Shown here piece by piece: positions 17,609-25,569 of a stretch of DNA of 64,000 nt. Location of the stretch: the NCBI RefSeq assembly GCF_000246855.1, contig NC_016609.1, positions 62,001 through 126,000 on the forward strand, read 5' to 3'. The stretch comes from Niastella koreensis GR20-10 (GTDB taxonomy: Bacteria; Bacteroidota; Bacteroidia; Chitinophagales; Chitinophagaceae). How positions within the stretch are numbered: position 1 is the stretch's first letter; every line of letters starts with the position of its first letter. The notes under the pieces are model-generated. The model ran no database searches, was not told where the DNA came from, and saw only the letters and a program-made list of their open reading frames with translations. The translations under genes were made by a program, and so were the position numbers.

Positions 17609-19249
17609 ATGAAAAAATTGTATGCTGCAGCGGCGCTCTGCCTGCTGCTGACCGGGTTTGCCACACCCGCTTTTAGTAAGATCTATTATGTTGCCACCAA
17701 TGGCAACGATACCAATGCCGGCGCCATCGGTACTCCCTTCCTCACTATTCAACGGGCACAAACTTCCGCCGCAGCAGGCGATACGGTGTACATACGGGGA
17801 GGTACCTACGTAATGACCACCGCACAGATTGCCCAGTATTCCGGCATCTGGGCCTATGTTACCCTGCTTAATAAAAGCGGCACCAGCAACAACCGTATCA
17901 AATACTGGAACTATCCCAACGAAAAGCCGGTGTTTAATTATTCGGGCATCAATCCCGCGGGTTTTCGCATCAATGCCTTTGAGGTGACCGGTTCGTGGAT
18001 CCATATCAGGGGGATTGAAGTGGTGGGCGTACAGGTAAATATTACCACGCATACCCAGAGTGAGTGCTTTGAGAACACGGGCAGCAATAACATTTATGAA
18101 CAACTGAGTATGCACGATGGGAAGGCTATTGGGTTTTATTTAACCAAAGGAGGAAACAACCTGATCCTGAATTGCGATGCCTATAACAACTGGGACAATG
18201 TTTCTGAAAACAAGCTGGGCGGCAATACAGACGGATTTGGCTGTCACCCCAACAACGACCTGGTAGGGTACACCAATAATGTGTTCAGGGGCTGCCGGGC
18301 CTGGTTTAACAGTGACGATGGCTTTGATTTAATCAACGCTTTTGAAGCGGTGACCATCGAAAACTGCTGGAGCTTTTACAATGGGTATTCTACTTCCTTT
18401 GCCAGTTTGGGGGATGGGAATGGCTTTAAAGGAGGCGGTTTTGGCGTTACCGATTTCAGTAACCTGCCGGCTACTATTCCCCGTCACAATATTCGTTTTT
18501 GTTTAGCCGTGCGGAACAAATCAGCGGGTTTTTATGCCAATCACCACCTGGGCGGCAACAACTGGTATAATAACTCGGCGTATTTGAATGCCGTAAATTA
18601 CAATATGCTGAACCGGAGCGCCGATCATACGACTGATGTTCCGGGTTATGATCATAACCTGAAGAACAACCTGGGCTGGGGCGCCCGCAGTTCCGAGGTG
18701 AGCAACCTGGATAATGCTGCCAGCGATGTGAGTTTTAATTATTTTACGTTACCGGTAACCGTGAACAGTTCAGATTTTCTGAGTACAGATCAAAGTCTGC
18801 TTACGGCAGCCCGCCAGGCAGATGGCAGTTTGCCTGCCGATAATTTTATGCGGCTGGTCACCGGAAGTGATTGTATCAATAAAGGCACTAATATCGGTTT
18901 TGCATATAATGGTTCGGCGCCCGACCTGGGATGTTTTGAATCATCGGTAACAACAGCCACTACCTTATCGGAAGTTATAACATCCCATGAAGTAGTTACG
19001 AAATTATCTGTTTTTCCCAATCCGGTAGGGGAGACTTTTACTGCCAGGTATCTGCTCACCAAACCGGTTAAGGTGAACCTGGGTTTGTATGATGCAACCG
19101 GTTCATTGGTGGCGGTACTGCTGGAGCAAAAACAGGAAGCCGGTACCTACACTTTACCCATTGAGAAAAACTATTTAAAAACAGCAGGCGTTTATTTTCT
19201 TAAGCTGCGCATGGGTGATAAAACGGAAACGGTAACGTTGTTGAGGTAG
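17609..19249 (+). CDS. Secreted right-handed beta-helix protein, PL9-like, with T9SS sorting domain
   Basis: A 546-residue exported protein: signal peptide ending near PAFS (about residue 23), then YYVATNGNDTNAGAIGTPF, the usual opening of beta-helix polysaccharide lyases. The helix has the turns NTDGFGC (about 209-215), SDDGFDL (about 233-239) and GDGNGFKGGGFG (about 268-279), typical of the pectate lyase PL9/PelL group. The last 80 residues (LSVFPNPVGETF to the end) form a type A type IX secretion sorting domain, so the enzyme is likely sent to the cell surface. Pectate is the likely target, though PL9 also includes other activities. It is transcribed divergently from the OsmC-like gene. 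A second PL9-like gene lies at 20353. Confidence 0.87.
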   Translation: MKKLYAAAALCLLLTGFATPAFSKIYYVATNGNDTNAGAIGTPFLTIQRAQTSAAAGDTVYIRGGTYVMTTAQIAQYSGIWAYVTLLNKSGTSNNRIKYWNYPNEKPVFNYSGINPAGFRINAFEVTGSWIHIRGIEVVGVQVNITTHTQSECFENTGSNNIYEQLSMHDGKAIGFYLTKGGNNLILNCDAYNNWDNVSENKLGGNTDGFGCHPNNDLVGYTNNVFRGCRAWFNSDDGFDLINAFEAVTIENCWSFYNGYSTSFASLGDGNGFKGGGFGVTDFSNLPATIPRHNIRFCLAVRNKSAGFYANHHLGGNNWYNNSAYLNAVNYNMLNRSADHTTDVPGYDHNLKNNLGWGARSSEVSNLDNAASDVSFNYFTLPVTVNSSDFLSTDQSLLTAARQADGSLPADNFMRLVTGSDCINKGTNIGFAYNGSAPDLGCFESSVTTATTLSEVITSHEVVTKLSVFPNPVGETFTARYLLTKPVKVNLGLYDATGSLVAVLLEQKQEAGTYTLPIEKNYLKTAGVYFLKLRMGDKTETVTLLR

Positions 19250-19351
19250 TTTGCAGGTGCATTCCAATCAAATAAATTGCCTGTTTCAAATATGTTATAA
19301 TTTTAATATAGATTGCGTGTTTTTAAAAGATTTTGTAGCTTAGAACACTTC

Positions 19352-20191
19352 ATGAAAAAGGCATTATTATTACCTGTATTGGTTTGCATGCTGCTTTTAG
19401 GCAGTTGCGCCAGGTTCGATAACGATCTGTTTGACTCCATCAACAAGAATGATATTGGCAGTGTAGACCATATGCTGAGAATGGGCAAGGTTGATGTGAA
19501 TAAGAAAGATGCGGAAGGCCGCACCCCTTTATTGGTGGCCGCCGCCCTGGGCGAAAAAGACATGGTGCATTTGCTGATAACCAATGGCGCACATGTGGAA
19601 GACAAAGACAAATCCGGTGAAACGGCTCTGTCTATTGCTGCTATGAAAGGGCACACCGAAGCCGCTCATGTGCTGGTGGAAAATAAGGCAAACGTAAATA
19701 CCGTAAACAAGGATGAGGTTACCCCGCTGATGTATGCCGCCAACCATGGCTTTCATGACATTGTTTCGCTGTTATTAAACAACGATGCGAAGGTTAATAT
19801 AGAAAGCAGGGAAAAACTAACCCCGCTTGTATATGCCTGTAACAATAATCATAAAGAGATTGCCAGCCTGCTGATAACGCATGATGCCGATGTGAATTTC
19901 CTGATGCATGATAGTGAAACCATCTTAATGACGCTTGCAGCGAAAGGCTATGCAGACCTGGCCCGGTTGTTAATTGATAATGGTGCGCAGGTAAATACGC
20001 AAACCACTTATAAAGCCACCGCATTAATGGCTGCCTGCCGTAACCGCCATCCCGAGGTAGTAAAAGTATTGCTGGCTGCCAATGCCGATCCAAACATCAA
20101 GGATGAAAATGGAGAGACCGCGTTGGATCATGCTAAAAGGGCAGGAGACCAGGAGAGTGTGGCGTTGTTGCAAAAGGCCCTTCTGCGCTAA
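19352..20191 (+). CDS. Ankyrin-repeat lipoprotein
   Basis: A 279-residue lipoprotein (LLLGSC, Cys19) made almost wholly of ankyrin repeats: about seven 33-residue units, such as EGRTPLLVAAALGEKDMVHL, SGETALSIAAMKGHTEAAHV and DEVTPLMYAANHGFHDIVSL, ending ENGETALDHAKRAGDQESVA. Such proteins bind other proteins; no partner can be named. I used ATG 19352 because it gives a clean lipoprotein signal; the frame is open back to 19313. It sits between two PL9-like genes and shares a 44-bp palindromic terminator with the second. Confidence 0.88.
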   Translation: MKKALLLPVLVCMLLLGSCARFDNDLFDSINKNDIGSVDHMLRMGKVDVNKKDAEGRTPLLVAAALGEKDMVHLLITNGAHVEDKDKSGETALSIAAMKGHTEAAHVLVENKANVNTVNKDEVTPLMYAANHGFHDIVSLLLNNDAKVNIESREKLTPLVYACNNNHKEIASLLITHDADVNFLMHDSETILMTLAAKGYADLARLLIDNGAQVNTQTTYKATALMAACRNRHPEVVKVLLAANADPNIKDENGETALDHAKRAGDQESVALLQKALLR

Positions 20192-20273
20192 AGCTACGGC
20201 GGGCGAAGCAGAGAGATGAAAAAGAGGGAAGAAATATTGAATATTTAATTGCCGATTTCCAACAGGCACCAGA

Positions 20274-20317
20274 ATAAAGCAAAAGCATCCCGATGCATCG
20301 GGATGCTTTTGCTTTAT
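20274..20317. terminator. 44-bp perfect palindrome, bidirectional terminator
   Basis: A perfect inverted repeat of two 22-base halves with GATGCATC at the centre, A-rich on the left and T-rich on the right (stem core AAAAGCATCCCGATG). It lies between the convergent ankyrin and PL9-like genes and would terminate both. Confidence 0.85.
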
Positions 20318-20330
20318 AATACTTATCACT

Positions 20331-20351
20331 CCCCCTTTAGGGGGCCGGGGG
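20331..20351. repeat. CCCCC-TTTA-GGGGG hairpin followed by CCGGGGG
   Basis: A short C/G hairpin with a second G-run, directly after the minus-strand stop codon of the PL9-like gene. A related arrangement is at 33899-33930. Confidence 0.6.
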
Positions 20352-20352
20352 T

Positions 20353-21222
20353 TTAATAAATTCTCGTCATCAATCCGGAACCATTTCCCGAGCCACCACT
20401 TCCAGTGATAGTTATATGGCCGGTATTGCCATTGCCATCGTAGCCCCAGGCTTTGTTGTTGGTAGCTGTGCAATTGGTAACGGTATGGGGTACGCTTTGT
20501 CCGGCGCTGCCCAGTTTGAAACCATTGCCATCGCCATCGGTGCCATAGCCATTGTTAGAGGCAGTGCAACCGGTAATGGTAACGGTGGAAGGTTGGCCGT
20601 ACAGGTCCCAGCCATCATCGGAGTTGTGGTTGCTTACGCAGCTTTGGAACTTGTTGTTGGCGCCGCCTGATAATTTACAGGCAAAGCCATCGGCATTTTC
20701 ACCACCATTGGCTGGATCGTAGTTCTCATTCGATTTGCAGGAAAGAATGTAGTCGTCGTGAGCACTGTTATACACCTGCAAACCGGTGTCGTGATTACCG
20801 GTAGTGGTAACATTATTACAGTAGTTGTTACCGCCAGTCTGGAATACCAGGCCGGCATCGGGCGCATTCTTGATCACCATATTGGTGATGTTCCAGTAGC
20901 TGCCATTGCATTTTACACCCCAGCTGCCGCTTGGCTGGCCGGAGCAATCGAGGGTGCCTCCTGTAAAGTTGATCTTGGAGCTGGAGGTGCCGCTGTTGAG
21001 CAATTGCAGGGTAGATGTTAGCTTAATAGTACCGCTAACCGTAATAATATCACCGGCTTTCGCATTGGCGATGGCTGTTTTTAAAGCCGATTCGGTTGTA
21101 ACGGTAGTGCTTGTTTCAGCAGAGGCGGAGCGGTCTGATGGATCTGATGGCAGTTCGTGGTTTTTTGCGCAACCGGCAAAAAGGATAACTAGCGCCGCCA
21201 GGGCGCTGAGATTTTTTTTCAT
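20353..21222 (-). CDS. PL9-like beta-helix lipoprotein
   Basis: A 289-residue lipoprotein (ILFAGC, Cys18) followed by a Ser/Thr-rich linker and a right-handed beta-helix. The turns ENADGFACKL, NSDDGWDLYG and GDGNGFKLG correspond one for one to NTDGFGC, NSDDGFDL and GDGNGFKGG in the protein at 17609, so the two share the same fold and probably substrate class. The domain is shorter than usual for PL9 and there is no T9SS tail; anchoring is by lipid instead. The helix ends in Gly/Ser/Asn-rich coils. Pectin-type substrates are inferred. Confidence 0.82.
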   Translation of the reverse strand: MKKNLSALAALVILFAGCAKNHELPSDPSDRSASAETSTTVTTESALKTAIANAKAGDIITVSGTIKLTSTLQLLNSGTSSSKINFTGGTLDCSGQPSGSWGVKCNGSYWNITNMVIKNAPDAGLVFQTGGNNYCNNVTTTGNHDTGLQVYNSAHDDYILSCKSNENYDPANGGENADGFACKLSGGANNKFQSCVSNHNSDDGWDLYGQPSTVTITGCTASNNGYGTDGDGNGFKLGSAGQSVPHTVTNCTATNNKAWGYDGNGNTGHITITGSGGSGNGSGLMTRIY

Positions 21223-21547
21223 ACTTTAAGGCAAGTTTAATCGTTAAAAAAAATGTTCGCTGCTAAATTTAAAGCTTGTACCTAGTTGTTAGCGTTAGCT
21301 TTTAACATTAATTTGTGCAAACGATACCGGTAACGATTGCAGCTGCTTTAATAATAGTAAAAACCACATTTGTAAACAACTGCAAGCCTCAGGCTGCAAG
21401 CAATATACCTCTGCGCGGCATGAAAGGCAGAAGGCAGAGAACAATGGCCAACAGGCAATAAGCAATAGGCAAAGGTTGCCGGCTGTGCAACATCGCTTAT
21501 AGGATTTAAAGCTCGCGAGCCATTGACAATTGTCTATTGCTAATTGA
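21223..21547. other. Gap with a heptamer array at 21423-21471
   Basis: There is no gene. Seven exact heptamers (AAAGGCA, ACAGGCA, ATAGGCA and others) occupy 21423-21471. An 11-bp inverted word (ACAATTGTCTA region) lies near 21527. The part next to 21222 must contain the PL9-like promoter, but I cannot point to boxes. Confidence 0.65.
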
Positions 21548-22084
21548 TCAGAACTCCTTCCCATCTATATTATATAAATTATAATCAGTCATAGGCGCAT
21601 CGGTGTAGCCCAGGTTTCTGCCTATGGTTATTACCTGGCCCCGGTGATAGGTGCTGTGGTTGGCCACCTGTACGATGTATTCAAAATTCCTGAAGTCGCA
21701 GCTGAACCAGGGGCTTTCAATAAAGGTCCTTTCCTGTACGGTTTCATCGGTCATGGTACTGATGTGGGTAGCCAGTTCACCGGATGTTTTCAACAGGACG
21801 TCAAATACATCCTGCAGGGTGCCGGTGAATTCGCTGTAGGGCTGCTGGTCCTGCTTTTTGATTATGGAGAGCCAGTAACGTTCTGTTTGCCAGATGTGCA
21901 GCAGCGTCAGCTTTATACTGGGAAAGCTGCTGGCCACTTCCTGTTCCAGTTCGGCGGCGGGTTTGCTTTTCAGCCATCTTACCAGGGTGGTGTTGGCCCA
22001 CAGGTTATAATTCGCATAGTTCTTCATTAAATAGGCTATTGCTGTGTCTGTTGGGGTGGCCGGGGCCATGTATTGGGTTGTCAT
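21548..22084 (-). CDS. DinB/YfiT-family protein
   Basis: A 178-residue four-helix-bundle protein of the DinB superfamily. Metal-site histidines fit LTLLHIWQTERYW (about residues 55-67) and the pair NHSTYHRGQVITIGRNLG (about 139-156). Members are metal-dependent, some being thiol S-transferases, most unassigned. The ATG at 22084 gives a start close to the first helix; an in-frame upstream start at 22129 would add 15 residues with no family support. It stands alone. Confidence 0.82.
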   Translation of the reverse strand: MTTQYMAPATPTDTAIAYLMKNYANYNLWANTTLVRWLKSKPAAELEQEVASSFPSIKLTLLHIWQTERYWLSIIKKQDQQPYSEFTGTLQDVFDVLLKTSGELATHISTMTDETVQERTFIESPWFSCDFRNFEYIVQVANHSTYHRGQVITIGRNLGYTDAPMTDYNLYNIDGKEF

Positions 22085-22252
22085 AATTGTATTTTTTATT
22101 GGTACAAAGTAAAACAGGGGTAGTGACAACGGTATGTCAGGAGGGGGAAGAAATACTGCCTACTGCCTTTGTTTGCCGTTTGCCAGGCGCCGGAACTTCC
22201 CGTTTTTATATTTAAGAAATGTATATTATCTTGTCAGCTAATCATTATATCT

Positions 22253-22984
22253 ATGAAATCCATTAGTTTAATCCTGGTTGCCCTCGTGTCTTTTATGGTA
22301 CAGGGTTATGGTCAGGCTGCCGCTGGGCAGGAGTATGGGGAAGACATCAGATCCTGGTTGAAGCTGGGTGAACACAAGGTTGACCTTATGGCTGTAAAGC
22401 AATCGCTCACCCCCCGGCAGGTTGAGCTGAGTAACAAGGTGATGAAGGCCATGCAAAGAAACGCAGCCTGGGTGCGCGACTCCCTTCCAAATGTTACCGA
22501 TTCTTCAGTTATCTACGCAAAGTTTGGCTTATCAAAAGCGGAATTTGATGAATACCTCCTTTCCGGCGAAAAAAAGAGTACGCCCGAGCTGGTAAAAACC
22601 GGGGAAGAAACCCTGACAATTACCCGCAAGAAAAATAGCCTCGTTTTTACCGGTACAGGCAAGTTGAAAGTACTTGACTCATTACGGTTCAATACGGCGC
22701 TGAACGAACCACTGTACAACAGCAAGGAGCTGGAGTTGAGTAATAAAGCAGGTGTTGATAATAGTGACAATCCTTTTAAAAGCCCCTGGAACGGCTACCA
22801 TTTTTCCTACGAGCATTATGGCGATGTAATGGACAATGATCCCAAAAACTTGACCGCACAAACCATTACGTTTGATGTGGGCCAGATCAAAGACAGCGGC
22901 AATACCATTGTTATGTTCATGCTCATGAATTTTGAGAACGGCAAGATGGTGCAAAACTCAACCGTTATTTGTATGTTTAAATAG
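22253..22984 (+). CDS. Secreted protein of unknown function
   Basis: A 243-residue protein with a signal peptide (about 1-20, ending GYGQ). I recognise no domain. It is rich in Lys, Ser and Asn, with amphipathic segments at about 30-100 and predicted strands after 120 (TLTITRKKNSLVFTGTGKLK). I used ATG 22253 because it starts the signal peptide; the frame is open to 22169. A strong terminator at 23035 follows, so it is probably a single-gene unit. Confidence 0.7.
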   Translation: MKSISLILVALVSFMVQGYGQAAAGQEYGEDIRSWLKLGEHKVDLMAVKQSLTPRQVELSNKVMKAMQRNAAWVRDSLPNVTDSSVIYAKFGLSKAEFDEYLLSGEKKSTPELVKTGEETLTITRKKNSLVFTGTGKLKVLDSLRFNTALNEPLYNSKELELSNKAGVDNSDNPFKSPWNGYHFSYEHYGDVMDNDPKNLTAQTITFDVGQIKDSGNTIVMFMLMNFENGKMVQNSTVICMFK

Positions 22985-23034
22985 CGGGGTAACAGTAATA
23001 TAACATTCTACAATAATATTGGGTATATTTTTCC

Positions 23035-23079
23035 AAACCCCAATCTTTTTGATCATTTCAGTCAAAAGGATTGGGGTTT
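23035..23079. terminator. Terminator after the secreted protein gene
   Basis: An 11-bp stem AAACCCCAATC/GATTGGGGTTT with additional pairing of TTTTTGA to TCAAAA inside. The region from 23080 to 23371 has no gene; it is AT-rich leader DNA of the polysaccharide locus, without a clear TAnnTTTG box. Confidence 0.75.
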
Positions 23080-23371
23080 GAGTATTTTATTACACATAAC
23101 CACGGTCAGTTTTTGTTAATAACCTCATTATATTGTAATAAACTATATATTAAGATTGAGGCTTATCATTTGCATAATGGTGTGGGGTTCCATGCATAAC
23201 CTTTTGGAGATTGACCACTAAATTCTTTTGAGTGATAGAACATGAGTTGCTTCGATTGGGGGATATTTAGTTTTTCCATTTCAACTATTAACGATTTGCT
23301 ACTAACATTTCACAAACTGTTTTCGTGTTTGTTAGGGCAACTTTTATTGCTTAAACAAAATAAGAACGTGT

Positions 23372-24508
23372 ATGCAACGATCGACTTATGTGGTAATTAT
23401 GGCTGGTGGTATAGGCTCCCGTTTTTGGCCGGTAAGCAGAACAGATTATCCCAAACAATTTCTTGATATCCTGGGTACCGGAGAAACACTGATCCAGCAA
23501 ACATTCCGCCGGTTTGAGCGGCTGGCGCCACTGGAAAATATTTATGTAGTTACTTCCACAGATTATACCGGTATTGTAGAGAAGCAATTACCGCTGATGC
23601 CTAAGGAAAATATCTTAAGTGAGCCCGACAGAAAAAATACGGCTCCCTGTATAGCGTACGCTTCCTTTAAAATATTGCAAAGAGACGCCAACGCTTCAAT
23701 TATCGTAGCGCCGGCCGATCACCTGATCCTCGATCAGCAGGAGTTTGAAGCTGTTTGTACAAAAGGATTGGATTTTGTTGAAACACATGAAGCACTCCTA
23801 ACTATTGGAATTAAGCCATCTTACCCAAATACTGGGTATGGATATATACAGTTCAACAAAGAGGCAGGTAAAGATGGGGTTCACCGGGTAATTACGTTCA
23901 CTGAGAAACCGGATGCGCAACGCGCGGCAAATTTTGTAAGTAGTGGGGAATACCTGTGGAACTCAGGCATTTTTGTGTGGAAGGCCAGATCAATTATAAA
24001 TGCAATTGAAAAATATCTCGGCGATCTGTATCAGCTATTTAAAGAAAAACAAAACTGGCTTGGAACAAGTTTTGAGAAGTTAATGATCGCTGATATCTAT
24101 GCAGTGTGCGAAAATGTGTCGATCGATGTTGCTGTAATGGAAAAGGCAAACAACGTATACATCATCCCGGCATCGTTCAGATGGAGTGATTTGGGCACCT
24201 GGAACAGTGCATGGGAAAACATGGGTAAAGATGTACGTAATAACGCGGTGGCCGGCAATAGTGTACTGACAATAGATACTACCCAATGTGTGGTACATGC
24301 GTCGAACGAAAAACTGGTAGTGTTACAGGGCCTGCATAATTATATAGTAGTTGATACAAAGGATGCGCTGTTGATATGCCAGAAAGAAAAAGAGCAGGAT
24401 ATAAAGCAATACGTGAATGAGGTAAAGAAGTTGAAAGGAGAACGCTACTTATATTCTGTTAAGAACAATATAAAACCGGCACCCGCAGGAGTTGAACAGA
24501 TTTCTTAA
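23372..24508 (+). CDS. manC: Mannose-1-phosphate guanylyltransferase
   Basis: This 378-residue enzyme makes GDP-mannose from mannose 1-phosphate and GTP in the cytoplasm. The nucleotidyltransferase signature MAGGIGSRFWPVSRTDYPKQ (about residues 10-29) and the motif FTEKPDAQRA (about 176-185) identify it. It lacks the C-terminal phosphomannose isomerase domain of bifunctional ManC, so it is the short GMP type. It is the first gene of the polysaccharide locus, and GDP-mannose is the substrate of Gmd encoded at 28717. No phosphomannomutase gene is in the window. Confidence 0.92.
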   Translation: MQRSTYVVIMAGGIGSRFWPVSRTDYPKQFLDILGTGETLIQQTFRRFERLAPLENIYVVTSTDYTGIVEKQLPLMPKENILSEPDRKNTAPCIAYASFKILQRDANASIIVAPADHLILDQQEFEAVCTKGLDFVETHEALLTIGIKPSYPNTGYGYIQFNKEAGKDGVHRVITFTEKPDAQRAANFVSSGEYLWNSGIFVWKARSIINAIEKYLGDLYQLFKEKQNWLGTSFEKLMIADIYAVCENVSIDVAVMEKANNVYIIPASFRWSDLGTWNSAWENMGKDVRNNAVAGNSVLTIDTTQCVVHASNEKLVVLQGLHNYIVVDTKDALLICQKEKEQDIKQYVNEVKKLKGERYLYSVKNNIKPAPAGVEQIS

Positions 24509-24740
24509 GTAGAATGGTTTGAGTGCTGAAAATCATAAAAAAACAATAGTTATCCACAGGTTGCACATAAAAATAATATGCTATTCGCTGATAATGTGCA
24601 AGCTTTTTGATAAACATACCTGACCTTAACGAAACCACCTTAGGCTTGCCATTAAAAAACTCCCTGCCTCTGGCGCCTGATTGTATGGGGATTTTCCCCA
24701 GGTAGCTGAAATGCTTAACAAGCAAAATTAAATAACATAT

Positions 24741-25559
24741 ATGGGTTATAGGAATATAACGCAGCCATTCACGTGGCGTGCACTACACAGTTTTTGGCTT
24801 TTATTAATCATCCTGGTGAGTGCTTCGTGCACCAATACCAGGAAGGCCACTTATTTCTCTGGCCAGCAAACGGGTACATTTCAACCCCCCGCCATGCCCA
24901 AACCAATAATACAAAACAACGACCTGTTAAGTATAACAGTAAGCAGTTTGAACCCTGAAGCATCCGCAGTATTCAATACACCGGGAGGGGCTAATAATAC
25001 TAATAGTAGTAATGCTCAGCCAACTGCTACCACTACAACGGCAACCGGATACTTGGTGGATGGAGAAGGCAATATTCAATTTCCTTTTTTAGGAACTGTT
25101 AAAGCGGTTGGGATGACAAAAGAGGAGTTGAAAGATAAACTTACCAAATCGCTGGTTGATAAAAAGCTGTTGGTGGACCCCATTATCACAGTTCGCTTCC
25201 TAAACTTTAAAGTTACCGTACTCGGTGAAGTAGCGCATCCTACGGTGGTAACAGTTCCCAGTGAAAGTATCACGCTGCTGGAAGCACTGGGGCTGGCAGG
25301 TGATTTGACTATTTATGCGCAACGAGACAATGTATTGGTGATCCGGGATGAAGATGGTAAAAAAGTTACCCATCGTTTAAACCTTAATAATACAGAATTA
25401 TTTTCTTCCCCATACTATTACCTGAAGTCGAATGACGTGGTGTATGTGGAACCAAATAAAGCAAAGGTGGCCAGCACCAGCCGTTCGCAAATGTGGATCC
25501 CAATCATATTAAGTGCCTTATCGTTAGGAGTAATAGTAGTAGATCGCGTAACAAGATAA
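24741..25559 (+). CDS. wza: Polysaccharide export outer-membrane lipoprotein (Wza-like)
   Basis: A 272-residue lipoprotein (LVSASC, Cys30). The Poly_export domain starts IIQNNDLLSITVSSLNPEAS (about 54-73), followed by a Ser/Thr/Asn-rich insert (about 80-105) and VDGEGNIQFPFLGTVKAVG. An SLBB segment follows (VTVLGEVAHPTVVTVPSESI, about 156-175), and the C-terminus has a hydrophobic helix (MWIPIILSALSLGVIVV). It forms the outer-membrane exit channel together with Wzc encoded 10 bp downstream. The preceding 232-bp gap shows a lone DnaA-box-like site at 24550 and nothing else I can assign. Confidence 0.9.
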   Translation: MGYRNITQPFTWRALHSFWLLLIILVSASCTNTRKATYFSGQQTGTFQPPAMPKPIIQNNDLLSITVSSLNPEASAVFNTPGGANNTNSSNAQPTATTTTATGYLVDGEGNIQFPFLGTVKAVGMTKEELKDKLTKSLVDKKLLVDPIITVRFLNFKVTVLGEVAHPTVVTVPSESITLLEALGLAGDLTIYAQRDNVLVIRDEDGKKVTHRLNLNNTELFSSPYYYLKSNDVVYVEPNKAKVASTSRSQMWIPIILSALSLGVIVVDRVTR

Positions 25560-25569
25560 AAAATATTAT

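Noticed and set aside
16772-18115. 447-codon minus-strand frame
   Set aside because: Only the part from 17434 down is a known protein (OsmC plus ferredoxin domain). The rest overlaps the well-supported PL9-like gene on the other strand and has no family features.
24550-24558. TTATCCACA, a DnaA-box consensus
   Set aside because: A single box in front of a wza gene, with no cluster, no dnaA or dnaN gene near and no AT-rich unwinding element; not an origin.
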